From positions 143,510 through 207,509 of the forward strand of contig JAOALB010000106.1 in NCBI GenBank assembly GCA_025331125.1: a stretch of DNA of 64,000 bases, given 5' to 3'. This stretch comes from Mycogone perniciosa. Its lineage: Eukaryota; Ascomycota; Sordariomycetes; Hypocreales; Hypocreaceae. This document shows positions 29,721 to 41,039 of this stretch, piece by piece; position 1 is the first letter of the stretch, and each line of letters starts with the position of its first letter. The notes beneath the pieces were generated by a model that had not been told where the DNA came from, made no database searches, and saw only the letters and a list, made by a program, of their open reading frames with translations. The position numbers and the translations under genes are program-made.

Positions 29721-31425
29721 GCTGCCAATGCGTTACTGGTATCTTCGGATCTCGGCCTCCCGAGCGTAACACATCGTCACAGCCGCGGTTGCAACTCTTA
29801 CCAGGGGTCCAATTGACCAATTCACACGCAGCTGGAGAGTTTCCTAGACCAGAGACATGTGAAAATGCATGTCCGCATGTTTGTTTCCAGGTATTGCGTC
29901 CGACGAAGGCTGCCCAAAGAGTGGGCGTGTCGTGACAAGACTTGATGTGTGTCCTGCAGGCGTTCATGCACTAGCACTGCAAGTGGCAGTTGGGAAATAA
30001 GCACAACACCATTGTATGGACGGCTGTTTTCTTAGCTCCCGAGTCTTTACGCTTATTAGTCTCAAGTTTAAAATAACGTCTCTGAGATTGGAGCATTGGA
30101 GCAGGGGGGGATGACCTGCGGTCTAGGGTTAGGGGAGATGATGGGGGTGGGAGAGCCGGACCACCACCACCATATACAATGGAGACTTCGGATGCGGAGA
30201 CATGGGTTGAGAATGCGGGGAGAGAAGAGGAGCCGGCAGTAGTCTCGAGTTTTGTTTCCTCATCTCCTCTAGGTGAGGTGGGATTTCCTTGTACTTGATC
30301 AATGCGATGTTGGACTATCGTCAGCTGTGATATGCAGTTTTGCTGATTGATGCAAGTCAAATCATCAACTCTAGACTTGAACTCACATCATTGTGTCCCA
30401 TGACAACTGAAGGACCTTCATCACCTCTGCCAATATCAAGACTCCTCCTCTCGGGTCGTCGTCCTTGGCATCCGGTCTCCGCATTCGAAAAATACCCCTT
30501 GCAGCATAACCTCATTCCCCGCATCTCAAAGCTACCCAGAGACCTTGAGACGGCACAAAAACCACAGAGCTGCGGCTTCGGTCCTTTGGCACGGGACCTG
30601 GTTTCTCGCGATCAGCTTCCACATCTAGAAACCCGTTGTTACATCGCTTTTTTCCAGTCAGACCCAGTATGGGAAGTCCAGCGCGACAGCTGCAGTAGAT
30701 GCGTGCACACCACTTTTGTCCATCTCCAACAGTCTTGAGCTTTCTTGGCTTGGCTTCCGCGGGCCCCGACGTTTCCTCGACACGTCATTGAGCGTTTTAG
30801 TGTGTGTGTGAACCCTCCTGCTTGTAACACCTTCTCAGCTCATGCTTGGGATTTTCCTAGAAATGGCATCCCAGAAGTCTTGTTTTGGTCATGGACGCAT
30901 ATCTTGGATGACACAGAAGCTGAAATACGGGAACACGAGAGGCAGGACCAGTCCATATATTGCCGAGTAGTACGCACAGATTGGTGGAAATTCAAGTATC
31001 CGAAACTCCATACTGCTTCCCCATCAGTGAGTCCTCTTGATGCGATGAGAGCAGGTCCACTGCAGAGCAGCTCAGGTACTTGATCACTGAAACACAGACG
31101 TAAAATAAGCACAAAGTATTAGCACATCATCAAGATTGGGTGTAGTGGCAGAACTGCGTCAGTTCAGAGCCCATCTCATTCAGCGGTGCGGCATAGAAAC
31201 CAGTGTTGACAGCACAAGTCAAAAGGCAGTAATTCCACAAAGAGTTGACATCAGAGGATGAGAAGTCTTTCCAAATGTTACACTAACTGCTGCTGTGTGG
31301 TGTCATAAATACTAGAGCGAGTCCTCTTGTATGATGCCTCACAACTATAGTCCCCAGCAAAAGAAGAAGAAAAAGTAGGAAGGATAATGGAAATAGAACG
31401 AATGTGCATCAAAAAAAGGAGTTGG
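29721..31425. other. Intergenic region, no gene supported
   Basis: About 1.7 kb. The longest open frame, about 130 residues on the + strand ending near 30738, has no domain, no ATG-proximal signal peptide and no matching splice extension, so I do not call it. Confidence 0.5.
31411..31417 (-). terminator. RNA polymerase III terminator of the tRNA gene
   Basis: On the minus strand a run of seven T follows the tRNA 3' end by eight bases, the normal Pol III stop signal. Confidence 0.75.
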
Positions 31426-31509
31426 AGGTCCGTACCGGGTTCGAACCGGTGTTTTCGGAAAATGGGTTTAATCAAAATCCAACGTCCTAGACCACTAGAC
31501 TAACAGACC
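31426..31509 (-). tRNA. tRNA-Gln (anticodon TTG) with an intron
   Basis: Read on the minus strand, GGTCTGT pairs with ACGGACC as the seven-base acceptor stem with one T-G pair. The D arm region is TAGTCTAGTGG (A box), the anticodon stem TTGGA pairs with TCCGA, and the T arm is ACCGG-TTCGAAC-CCGGT (B box). The loop carries TTG followed by A, and about 11 bases (TTAAACCCATT) are an intron in the canonical place one base 3' of the anticodon. Exonic length is about 72 bases. The Pol III terminator is adjacent. Anticodon TTG reads glutamine codons CAA. Confidence 0.9.
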
Positions 31510-32736
31510 GGTGATTACCCGCGGTTACTCTTCGTGCAAAGTAAATGGGTTGAAGCATTGGGCGGTTCAGCCATTCTGCATCACCAGATGGATGTACTGC
31601 TTTTCGCAGTGCAGCTCTTGTTGGCTTTTATGAGCAGTAGCGTGTTTTCTGCATGACGTAATCCGATGATAGCCGTTACAAACTAGCCTTTATTGGGTAA
31701 AATCGTGTTTTTATTGCGGGAGCTCCCGGGGCCCCGCCGCGGGTCTTTTATATGGCACTACGAAATAGTACCAATGATTCTCAACGATCTAGCATCAACT
31801 CAACAAACTGGAGGCAAATCCAGGCTAGTTCGGGCTTAATAATTTAAAATCCTTTTGCTCCACCAGGCTCCGAAAGGCCGGCGGCAATTCTGGAAGGATA
31901 TGCATAAACCCCGCCGATCGGTGTTAAGTCTAGTACCCATATTACCGTACCCACTCCACCATCACGTAATTCATGGCATAGTTGGTAGATGAGTGGTGAT
32001 GTACTTTGTACGAAGTACGAAATAAGGACACCGGAACATTCGGGGTATGGCGACATATCAACCCCTGTACCTCATATGCGCTAGGGTAGTCCTTACGTTT
32101 CGTTTCACGATGTTGGTTGGACGGTATTACTGAGCATATTGAGGCTTAAAGGCTGCTATTTACAGTTGAAGAAGAAACCTATTTACTCGTAACCAGCCAC
32201 CTTCAATAAACGCAGGATACAGTTTAACTCGGGTATGGCGTCAATATATCTAGGAGTTGGACATGGACGAAGAGGGTGCCGCGATGGGGTGGTGAAGGGG
32301 TCCTTTTTAATACAACGAGTCGTTCACACAAATATATCATTGATCAATGATTGCTTCTATGACTGTTCTTATTGCTTACCTGGTATCTAGTGTGTCGTGG
32401 CACTTTGTTTGACTCCTGAAATTACTGCAGCAATCTGCACCTCGCCTTGGATGATCCTAGGGGACTATATATAATTCAAGGACGGCATACATATGTTGAG
32501 CATGCCGTTGGATACTATTAACAACTGATGCAATCCTGAGTAGGCAATGACGTTCGTGTGAGAGCTTGTCTCTGCCATTGAACCCATATCTCGCTGGTAT
32601 AAGACGGAACCCTCTTTCGTGTCCGATGAAGTTGTCCACAACGTAGCAAGCTTCTCCCTCATCGACATCTACACACCCTAGCTCTAATCACAATCACATA
32701 TTGTCCTTTCTACCTAACCGGTAGATCCCCATCACA
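31510..32736. other. Intergenic region downstream of the tRNA, no gene seen
   Basis: About 1.2 kb. It contains a GC-palindrome cluster at 31718-31742 and the near-palindrome GTACTTTGTACGAAGTAC at 32001-32018. A TATATATAAT run at about 32466 could serve the lectin gene but lies 270 bases from its ATG. Confidence 0.5.
31718..31742. repeat. Cluster of three abutting GC palindromes
   Basis: GGGAGCTCCC (31718-31727), CGGGGCCCCG (31727-31736) and CCGCGG (31737-31742) touch or overlap in an otherwise AT-rich context. Each is a perfect palindrome. Cause unknown; the end of a decayed mobile element next to a tRNA is one possibility. Confidence 0.6.
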
Positions 32737-33201
32737 ATGGCCAGCGAAACCCCTGAAACCATGAACCAGAAGCTCATCTGGAACAAACCCTACGGCCACA
32801 CTGGCGGCAAGGAATTCAAAGCCGTCCAATCCGGCAAAGAAGACTACGTGACCGAGATGGAAGTCTACACCCGCCAAGAAGGTGACAACCTCGCCATCAA
32901 GGCCATCACCCTCCGCTGGAGCAACAACAAAGAAGCCACATTCGGCAAAAAAGAAGGCAAGGTGACAAAAGAAACAACAACGTTCCAGAAGACGGAGCGT
33001 ATCATCAAGATGGTCATCTACGCTGGTGATTGGGTCGATTCAATTTACTACGAGTCGACGAGAATTCCTGGTGGCTGGAGGGCTGGTGGCAGTGGAGGCT
33101 CAGCGCATGAGCAGAAGACGGGGGATGGTGTCCTTGTCGGATTTTGGGGTACTGCTGGCAGTGACGTAGACAAACTCGGCGCTGTATTCGGAGGATGTTG
33201 A
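32737..33201 (+). CDS. Jacalin-like lectin domain protein
   Basis: Uninterrupted frame of 154 residues, no signal peptide. The pattern fits one jacalin-type beta-prism domain: an early Gly-rich turn (GHTGGKEF), the strand IKAITLRWSNNKEATFGKKEG, the IYAGDWVDSIYYEST segment equivalent to the V.G..VDSI.F.T block, and the closing GVLVGFWGTAGSDVDKLGAVF, where family members have a LVGF.G..G..VD.LG motif that forms part of the sugar site. Such single-domain cytosolic or unconventionally secreted lectins occur widely in ascomycetes; the ligand is unknown. Start chosen at the first ATG after a CACA leader. Confidence 0.75.
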   Translation: MASETPETMNQKLIWNKPYGHTGGKEFKAVQSGKEDYVTEMEVYTRQEGDNLAIKAITLRWSNNKEATFGKKEGKVTKETTTFQKTERIIKMVIYAGDWVDSIYYESTRIPGGWRAGGSGGSAHEQKTGDGVLVGFWGTAGSDVDKLGAVFGGC

Positions 33202-33589
33202 AAGCCTATGGCCTATGACGTCTATGGGAATCCGCACGCTGTTGATGGAAGATGAAGAAAGCCTTTGGTCGTTGTATGGAGTTCTCCTTGGAGTTTAAGC
33301 TCGGCCGGCCACTGGTGGGTTCGCATAGACTAGAAGAAATAAGAAATGCAAGACAACTTCGCAGGAGACACATAAGCAGCAAAAGGGAGACATATCGTTA
33401 ACAAACTTGCATAAATTTGGATATGATATGGAGTAATCTAGCTAGATTCCATGTGTTCCCCTTCCAAAGCCTCACTAATAACATCAGGTTCTACATAACG
33501 CTTGCGGGACCAAACCAATGACGTCGCCACGTGAGCCTTCTTCGGGCTCCCTCATATTATTTGTATATAATTTTTTCTTTCATTTTACT
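33202..33589. other. Convergent 3' region, no gene
   Basis: It lies between the stops of the lectin gene (+) and the aldehyde dehydrogenase gene (-). Nothing beyond presumable 3' UTRs is seen. Confidence 0.55.
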
Positions 33590-35223
33590 TTAGAAGATGG
33601 CACCTCCCAGGCGGATAGCGACCGACTTGTTCTGAGTGTAGTTGGCCAGCGCAGCCTCGCCGAGCTCGCGGCCAATGCCGGACTCCTTGAAGCCACCGAA
33701 GGGCATCTGGTGGTGCAGCATGTTGTAGCAGTTGACCCAGACGGTACCGGCCTTCAGAGCGTTGCTGACACGGATAGCGGTGTTGAGGTCAGTGGTGTGA
33801 ACGGCGGCAGCCAGGCCGTAGTTGGAGTCGTTGGCCAGGCCAATGACCTCCGCCTCGTCCTTGAACTTGGCAATAGCGCAGACGGGTCCAAAGATCTCCT
33901 CACGCATGATCTTCATGTCAGGGGTGACGTTGCTGAAGACGGTAGGCTGGATGAAGTAGCCCTTGTCGCCGTGGCGCTCGCCGCCGACCTCGACAGTGGC
34001 ACCCTCCTCCTTGCCGGACTGGATGTAGCCCATGATACGGTCGAACTGCAGCTGGCTGACCTGGGGGCCCTGGAAGGTCTGCTGGTTGAATGGGTCGCCG
34101 ACCTTGTTGGCCTGAGCACGCTGCCTGAAGGCCGCAATGAACTTGTCATAGATGCCCTCTTGGACGTAGATGCGGGTACCAGCGCAGCAGCACTGACCGT
34201 GGTTGAAGTAGACGCCAAAGTTGACCCAGGAGATGGTCTGCTCAATGTCGGCGTCGTTGAAGACAACGTTGGGGGACTTGCCACCGAGCTCGAGAGTGAC
34301 CTTCTTGAGGTTGGAGGCGGCAGCAGCCTTCATGATGGTACGGCCAACAATGGTGGAACCAGTGAAGGCAACCTTGTCAATGTCCATGTGGGAAGAGATG
34401 GCAGCACCGGCGACCTTGCCGAAGCCGGAAATCAGGTTGAACACGCCAGCAGGGAAACCAGCTTCCTTGACGAGGTTGCAGAAGACGAGAGCGGACAGAG
34501 GGGTCTGCTCGGCAGTCTTCATGACAATGGTGTTACCAGTGGCTAGGGCGGGGCCGATCTTCCACGCCAGCATGAGCAGGGGGAAGTTCCAGGGAATGAT
34601 CTGACCGCAGACACCAAGCTGTATTGAGAGAATTGGTCAGCAGGGCAAGCCAAGGCGTAAAGGACCGATAGAGACGTGAAGCAACTTACGGGCTCGCTTC
34701 TGGTGTAGTTGAACATATCAGGGGCAATGTCAAGGGTCTTGCCCTCAATCTTGTCGGCCCAACCACCATAGTATCGAATGCAGGCGGCGACGTTACCAAC
34801 GTCTCCTCTGGCAAAGTTGATGGACTTGCCATTGTCAAGGGACTCAACCGAGGCAAGGAGGTCGATGTTCTTCTCAATCAGGTCGGCGAGCTTCAGCATG
34901 TACTTGCCACGGTCCTGGGGAGTGGCCTGCTTCCACGTGGTCTCGAAGGCCTTGCGGGCAGCGGCGACGGCGATATCGACATCCTTCTCGGTGGCCTCGC
35001 AGACAGAGGTGATGACTTCCTCGGTGGAGGGGTTGATGACTTCGAACTTCTTCTTGTCGACACCCTCAACCCACTCGTTGTTGATGAACCTGGAGGAGCC
35101 GTGTTAGTTGGTCTGGCAGCGACGAAAACTAAGAATAGGCAGAAGAAGCAGGGACACTCACAATCCAATGGGCTGCTTGTAAGGGCCCGTGATGGGCGTG
35201 TTGATTTCGACCGTCAGGCTCAT
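33590..35223 (-). CDS. NAD(P)-dependent aldehyde dehydrogenase
   Basis: Three exons, 35223-35162, 35089-34690 and 34618-33590, give 496 residues, the usual length of class 1/2 ALDH. The joins restore QPIGLFINNEW and RSEPLGVCGQIIPWNFP, both hallmark segments. Seen: LELGGKSPN with the general-base Glu, GQCCCAGTR with the catalytic Cys, EEIFGPV and a C-terminal FGGFKESGIGRELG. The enzyme oxidises aldehydes to acids, most likely acetaldehyde in the cytosol during ethanol use, by analogy with fungal aldA; substrate is inferred. The 5' leader is C/T-rich. A 342-residue open frame on the opposite strand is a codon-bias shadow of this gene. Confidence 0.95.
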
Positions 35224-35797
35224 GATGGCTGGCTGGTGGTGATTATGCGTTCTGATGGAGGAGAAGAAAGGAAGGGTATCTGAGGAGGAGATGGAGACGG
35301 AGACAGAGATGGAGAGGAGAAGGGGAGACGCGGACCATTTTATTTGTAACGGGATCTGGCAGAATCAATTCCCATTATTAAGTGCTTTGGCCTTTTGGCT
35401 CTGTTGTTCCCCCGCCTCCGCAGCGATGATATCCGAGACCACCACCAAAAATATCCGGACAGTGGCCTAAAATCCTTAACCGCCACCAAGCCTTCGATCC
35501 ACAGCAGACATTCTGCTGCAGACACACGCTAAAGCAATGCGAGTGCGAGCCAATCAGCCAACCTGGTCCGACTGGGATGAGGTTTCCCCGCAGCCAGTGG
35601 CCAATAATGGCATTGCTGGTCATTTTGAGAGCCGACATATCTCGGCCATGATTGTCTTGATGCTCGTAGCACTCCCCAGGGACTGCGTCTGTATCGAGGT
35701 TCAATAGGCAGTTGTCTAGCATTCAATGCTTCAACCCACTCGCCAAGCTCGCCATGACCATACCCACATGGTACATCTTGATCGTGTCTTGTTTCAT

Positions 35798-35815
35798 GTA
35801 CTCCGTACGGAGTAC
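35798..35815. repeat. Perfect 18-bp palindrome made of two 9-mer elements
   Basis: GTACTCCGTACGGAGTAC reads the same on both strands and consists of TACTCCGTA and TACGGAGTA sharing two bases. A 16-bp core of the same palindrome recurs at 62352-62367. Confidence 0.9.
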
Positions 35816-36960
35816 TATTATACGCACCTACATCACACCCCACATGACGTCTTGGATAAGACAAATCATATTGAGAAAACTTTGACAAGAGTACGTACAT
35901 ACAGCTGTGCAAAGTACCGCTCGAGAAAGTGCCGATTCCAATAGGTGCATGACTACCTATGTACCTTGCCTACTAAGCAGATTACTGGATCCTCCCACTT
36001 CATCCTTCGCAGACCTGTTCGGGACGCAACAGCGAAACCCGCGTCCGATTTCCTGCTTATCTACTCCTTCAGCCCTTCGGCATATCTGATTTGTCCGGCC
36101 GCTCTGGGGTGCTGAGAACTCTGCATCTGTCTGCTTGAATGATTCCGGGCCGATTCCGGAGCAGTCCCTCGTAATACTTGGGGTTCAGAGCACATACGAA
36201 GTACCCCCGCTCCTCATATCTCCCTGCCGCCCGCTTCAGCCTAGGCGATGGATGGCGGCTGACCCGCTTGTGCCTACTCGGTAGAATAGTGCGAGATAGT
36301 ATTTCCACTTCCCGCAATCCCACGCTTTTCAACAGCCGAATCAGGCGATGGCGCTAATAGTATTGAACGTTTGGGACCTCATGGGCTGAGGCCAAGAGCT
36401 TCCGTATAACCGGTGGGACACAGGCTTGAGCAATGACCAAGGGCTATGATATCCTAAGCTCCGTATCCTATCATCCGTCTCACCGAAGACAGCGTCATCA
36501 TGCGACCAAGAGTCTCAGCAGACGGTCGTAGGGAAGAAACATACTCGTACATGCAGAGAGGCTGGTCTCAGATATGCATGTTTCTGCATGCCGTGTTCCT
36601 CAAGGTGCATAGGTAGGCATGGAAGACATGTGTATCGCTAAAACAGACATGATAGAGATGACAACAAAAAATTGGACACAAAGTAGTATTTTACTACTAG
36701 TAGTACTACCTAGGACGAAGGACTGCTCTCACCTATCACACACAGTACCCCACGCCCTTTCTCCCTCGACGTCGTGTCGCTCAAATGCACGAGTATGGAG
36801 CAGAGCAGCTTGGCAAGCGATAGTTTCCATAAACGGCATTACTATCTGCAATTTTTAGTGCTCATGTCATATCTCACATTGAGAGGCTCATCGGTATGGA
36901 TCCCTCGCGGCAATTACGTAGGAACTGTGGAGATAAACAAAGCACGTCGAGTCCCAGACA

Positions 36961-36981
36961 GTACGAAGTATTACTTCGTAC
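36961..36981. repeat. Inverted pair of TACGAAGTA elements
   Basis: GTACGAAGTA, one central T, then TACTTCGTAC form a perfect 10+1+10 inverted repeat. It uses the sister version of the 9-mer found elsewhere in the window. Confidence 0.9.
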
Positions 36982-39018
36982 ATACATACGTACTTGGTAA
37001 AGACCTTTGAAGTAAGTAACAGTAGTTATCAGTCTCACGGAAGCCACGGGCACTAATATCCATTGTCACTACTATTGCCTTTGGCCAAGTCGCCAAAATC
37101 TCACTTTTGCGAGTGCGATATTGCTATATTAGTACGAAGTACTCCGTACTCGTATTTCAAATATGCGGTTTATTAGTAATATCCCCCGCATCCGTACTCC
37201 GCCCCGAGGGAATGTTTAAGTTTTAAGTTTATTCATTCTGTCATATTCCGAGACGCGCGTTTCTCTCTTCCTTTCTTGTTTTGTTTTCTTTCGCTTTTTT
37301 CTTTCTTTTTCTTTTGGGGGAGCTGTTGGGAATAATTGGCATCTCTTTCCCCCTCCCTCCATATTATTATTTCCTGATCTTGTTTTATCAGTCATATCTT
37401 CCATGATTCGAGGCTCGTTCTTCCTAGCTCCAAGCTAGGAACTTGGGTCGTTTTCAACAAATAACCGACGGGAAATTCTTCAATCGGCTTCTAGATGAGA
37501 TGCTTAAATAATCTCTGTATTGTCGTGAATTACTAGGGAAACACGGGGTACAATGTGCCGCAAGACCCATTCCAAGCTCTCATCGTAAATGCAAGCTCCA
37601 CGGTATTATTATCTCACGGACAATGTGCCAGAATGAGTGATGGGGAATCACTCAACCACCTATATCAAAGAGGAAATTTAGGCAACTAAAAATTAGTAAA
37701 AAAATAATTTTCTAAAAATTTGTATCTAGTATGGCTATAATGGGCAGGAAGCAACTCAGTTAAGAAAATTGGTAGAGTCTTGAGACAGCAACCCTCAAGG
37801 CAGGAGGAGCTAGCACAGGGTCAACAGTGGTGAACTAACAATCGCCCCCTCTCACAAAACGTTGACCCTTCCTCTGCATCTCAGCACTCCCACAGTTTCG
37901 CTCCAATCACACTCTCTCCAGAGCACCATCCCATTGCAAACATCCTTCCATCCTTCAGTCAGGGAGAGAATGCCAAGCAAGTTGACCAGGTATTGCCTAT
38001 ATACGCATCGTGCATTGCGCATTGCGCAGTATATATACCATTGGGAACAACCAGCTAGAACCAACAAGCAACCATGTCAAACGGCGTCGCTCGAATAACA
38101 ACCATCGCTGTCACCGATTCTCGACCCTGTGTACGCTGCATGTTGTCAGCTGCCTCGCAGGCATAATGCATTGCTGCGCCTTTATTCGTCTGTTGCTGAT
38201 TACCTATGCATCACCCCCTCACGGCACTACACCATCAAGGGTCCCGTCGGTGGCCTGATATAGGCTCTTGTTGAATACCTTAGCCATCCGCAATCATAGT
38301 GACTGAACCTGACTGAGGTTATCGATTGTGAATTGTTCCAAATGCAACGAGTTGCGGTACCAGAGGTATCCGGACCCTGACCATTAAGGCCTGACAACCC
38401 TTGGAACTACGTCTTGGCCTCGCTCAAGTGGGAAAGTAACTCCCTCCCCGATGTCGAGAAATCAGGCTGGATATAGGTGCCCTCCTGATGAGTGATGATA
38501 GCACCACTGGCCGCATTCATTGGTTTACACGTCTGCCACCCTCATCACGTAACACTCGAGGCTGACTCCAAGTGAGTCAATCAGGTTGAAGAACGTGTCT
38601 GAGGCCACGCATGTAGCATGAGCTACTCCTTTGGTCGCCCTACTATCCGCATTGCGCAAGTGCGCATTTCCGTCTTGCGGGTTAGTTTGACTTGCCTCCA
38701 GAATAAATATGTGCTGTCCATCCCCCAGCTTTCGTATTGTTTCCTGTCCTCACTGGAACTGTCTGAATCTGCCTTGGCCATTCGAGGCTCTCCTTGAAGC
38801 CGGTACTGGATAAGGCAAAACAACAAAAGTCTATCCAGCTGCATCTAAGGATGCCCTCAGCGAGAGACAAAGCATTCAGTCTTTCTTCCAAGCGCTACAA
38901 AGCCTCTTTCAGATCCCCCAAACTATCCAAAGGAACTGTTCATTTCGGGAAGTGGATTATTAGCTGCTTCCAACACGACAGCCATCGGACGAACCGCCTG
39001 GGCAAAGGCCAAACGGAT

Positions 39019-40858
39019 ATGCCTATGGCTGGGAAAGATCAGGACCCCAAACCAAACGAGCAACCATCGAATAACTCCTCGGGGAAACCTTTGGCAGACG
39101 TACGCTTGCACAAAACTCGGTTTGACTGGTATGACCTGGAAACAGCGAATTGGGCTAACCGCTCGTTGACAGAAGTCCACTGACATTGTTTCCAAGAGGT
39201 GCGCTACGTCCCACGAGGTGGAGGATATTGGAGGGGAGCGTGGGATATCTTTAACCCCCGGGTAAGTCGGTGTTGCGCTTTTTGTGCCATCAAGAAGTCT
39301 TCATTGCAAATATAACTTTACTGACAACACAAAGCAAACCCGATTTTATCCCAACACGCCGCTGCGAAGGCGAGGATAGGTGTGGCGTGGTTTCCAAAGT
39401 GATTGGGTCCCCGATTCGAGAAACACTGCGTGCTCATACAGGTGGCGGTAGCAAAAAACCAACGGTTTCTTCGTCGGAATATCTTGAGCAGCAAGTTAGT
39501 CAACACTTACGTCGACGCAAAAAGGAAATTGTAGACAGTTTGATGGCTACCATCCTGGAATGCCTTGACAAAAAGCTCACATTATTTGAGGAAGCGTTCG
39601 ATGGTGATGGGAGCCCTTCCCGATCGCAAAGCTCTAGCGGCTTGACGATGGCTCATTCTCTGCAAACGTCTAATGCGACAAGGAAGAGGCAGCTCCAGCG
39701 AGACGACCGGGAAGACACCGGGGAGGATGAAAAGGAAAACAGCAGGGATCGAAACAGTAAGCGCGCAAGAACTGCCGGCGATGATGGGTACGTTAAGTAT
39801 GCATGTCCATACTACAAATTCGACCCAGAACGATTCAAGAATTGTCGGACATGCTGTGGCCCGGGATGGAAAGACGTGCACCGCGTCAAGTAAGTGTTTT
39901 CCCGCAGTTCTCCAAGCTGGTGATCTAATCCGGTTTCTCACAAAGGGAACACCTCGGTCGCTGTCATCGTCTTCCACAATACCAGTGCAACCGTTGCTGC
40001 GAGTTGTTCAGGGAGGAGGACGAGCTGAAGAAACACCAGCGAGCCGCTGAACCCTGCCCCGTCAGGGAAAAGACAACGAATCGAAATTATGCAGAAGGGT
40101 TCGATCAAGAACAATGGCAGAAATTGTTGAAGCGATCTAGGAAGCCTGGGCACGAAAAATGGATCGGGTGGTATTGTATCTTGTTCAACGTCGAGCCAAG
40201 CTCGCCAGACATTCCTTCGCCGTGTAAGCACCAAAGTCGCCTTAGACTAACATCATCATTGACCTAACAATAAAACTTTCCCTTAGACCATGGAGTATCC
40301 GACTCTAGCGATGCGCGCGCCTCTGGCTATGGTAGCTACCAACAATACTGCGATTACCTACGCCAGGAACTCCCCCCATTGATCCGCAATCAAGTGGAAG
40401 AAGAAGTGGACAAAGCCTTGGTTGGAGCTGAGGACAGGATCCGTAATAACGTCCAAGCGGCCATAAAAGGTATACCGGGAATGCTCTATCGGATCTTCCA
40501 ATCCATACCACCGCCTCCCGGGGCTACCTCCACAGAAGGGGATGAGAGCCAGGATAGCCCTACGTCTGATGAGGGCATCCCAGATGACTTCGATCCCGAC
40601 AACATATTTGACGGGATACAGTGGGAAGATGTCGAACTCCCTAGTGAGGACTTCCACCTTGCTCCTGGTGAGGAGTCTCTGTGCGCAGACTTTTCGGCAA
40701 CGTCACGAGCGTCAGATACTCTCTATGCAGTGGAATCCTCAGTTTTGTCGGTTGAGGATGCAGAAGCGCAACCATACTTGGATGCGAGGGATTTTGAAGC
40801 ATGGTCCAAGATGCAAGGGTACATGCTGCCTCAACTCACCGATTACCGCGTGGGATAG
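39019..40858 (+). CDS. C2H2-type zinc finger protein of unknown function
   Basis: Five exons, 39019-39099, 39173-39261, 39335-39889, 39946-40223 and 40287-40858, with phases closing at each join, give 524 residues. Residues about 55-160 are charged, with KRARTAGDDG and a basic stretch that could be a nuclear signal. The conserved part is CPYYKFDPERFKNCRTCCGPGW, then VKEHLGRCH and QCNRCCELFREEDELKKHQ, a paired finger-like arrangement common to a large family of predicted C2H2 proteins in Pezizomycotina. The rest is acidic (many Asp/Glu near 400-500). Function is not known. The first exon is the weakest part; an upstream in-frame ATG exists at 38851. Donor GTACGC at 39100 was chosen because it alone keeps phase with exon 2. 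Confidence 0.7.
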
Positions 40859-41039
40859 GATCGAAGGCAAATGATCGATGATGCGCCACCATGTGAAGTC
40901 ATTTGGGGGGGAGGTAAGTAAATCTGATTTTTCTACAGTGTGCTATATCCCCAAGATTGAGCAAGAGGTAGATACATGATGAAAACAAAAAGTCTGTCCA
41001 TTTCCTCCGGAGAGTGTGTAAGTAACCTCGAGATGAGAA

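Larger units (their letters stand above)
35224..39018. other. Gene-poor stretch with palindromic 9-mer elements
   Basis: About 3.8 kb with no supported gene. It holds the densest set of TACTCCGTA and TACGAAGTA elements (35799, 35806, 36195, 36962, 36972, 37133, 37140) and a strand-biased pyrimidine tract at about 37258-37318. A possible upstream in-frame ATG for the next gene lies at 38851. Confidence 0.55.

Noticed and set aside
33518..34546. 342-codon open frame with an ATG on the + strand
   Set aside because: It lies fully opposite the aldehyde dehydrogenase exon; its Val/Leu/Asp/Gly/Ala-rich composition is the usual antisense shadow of a strongly codon-biased gene.
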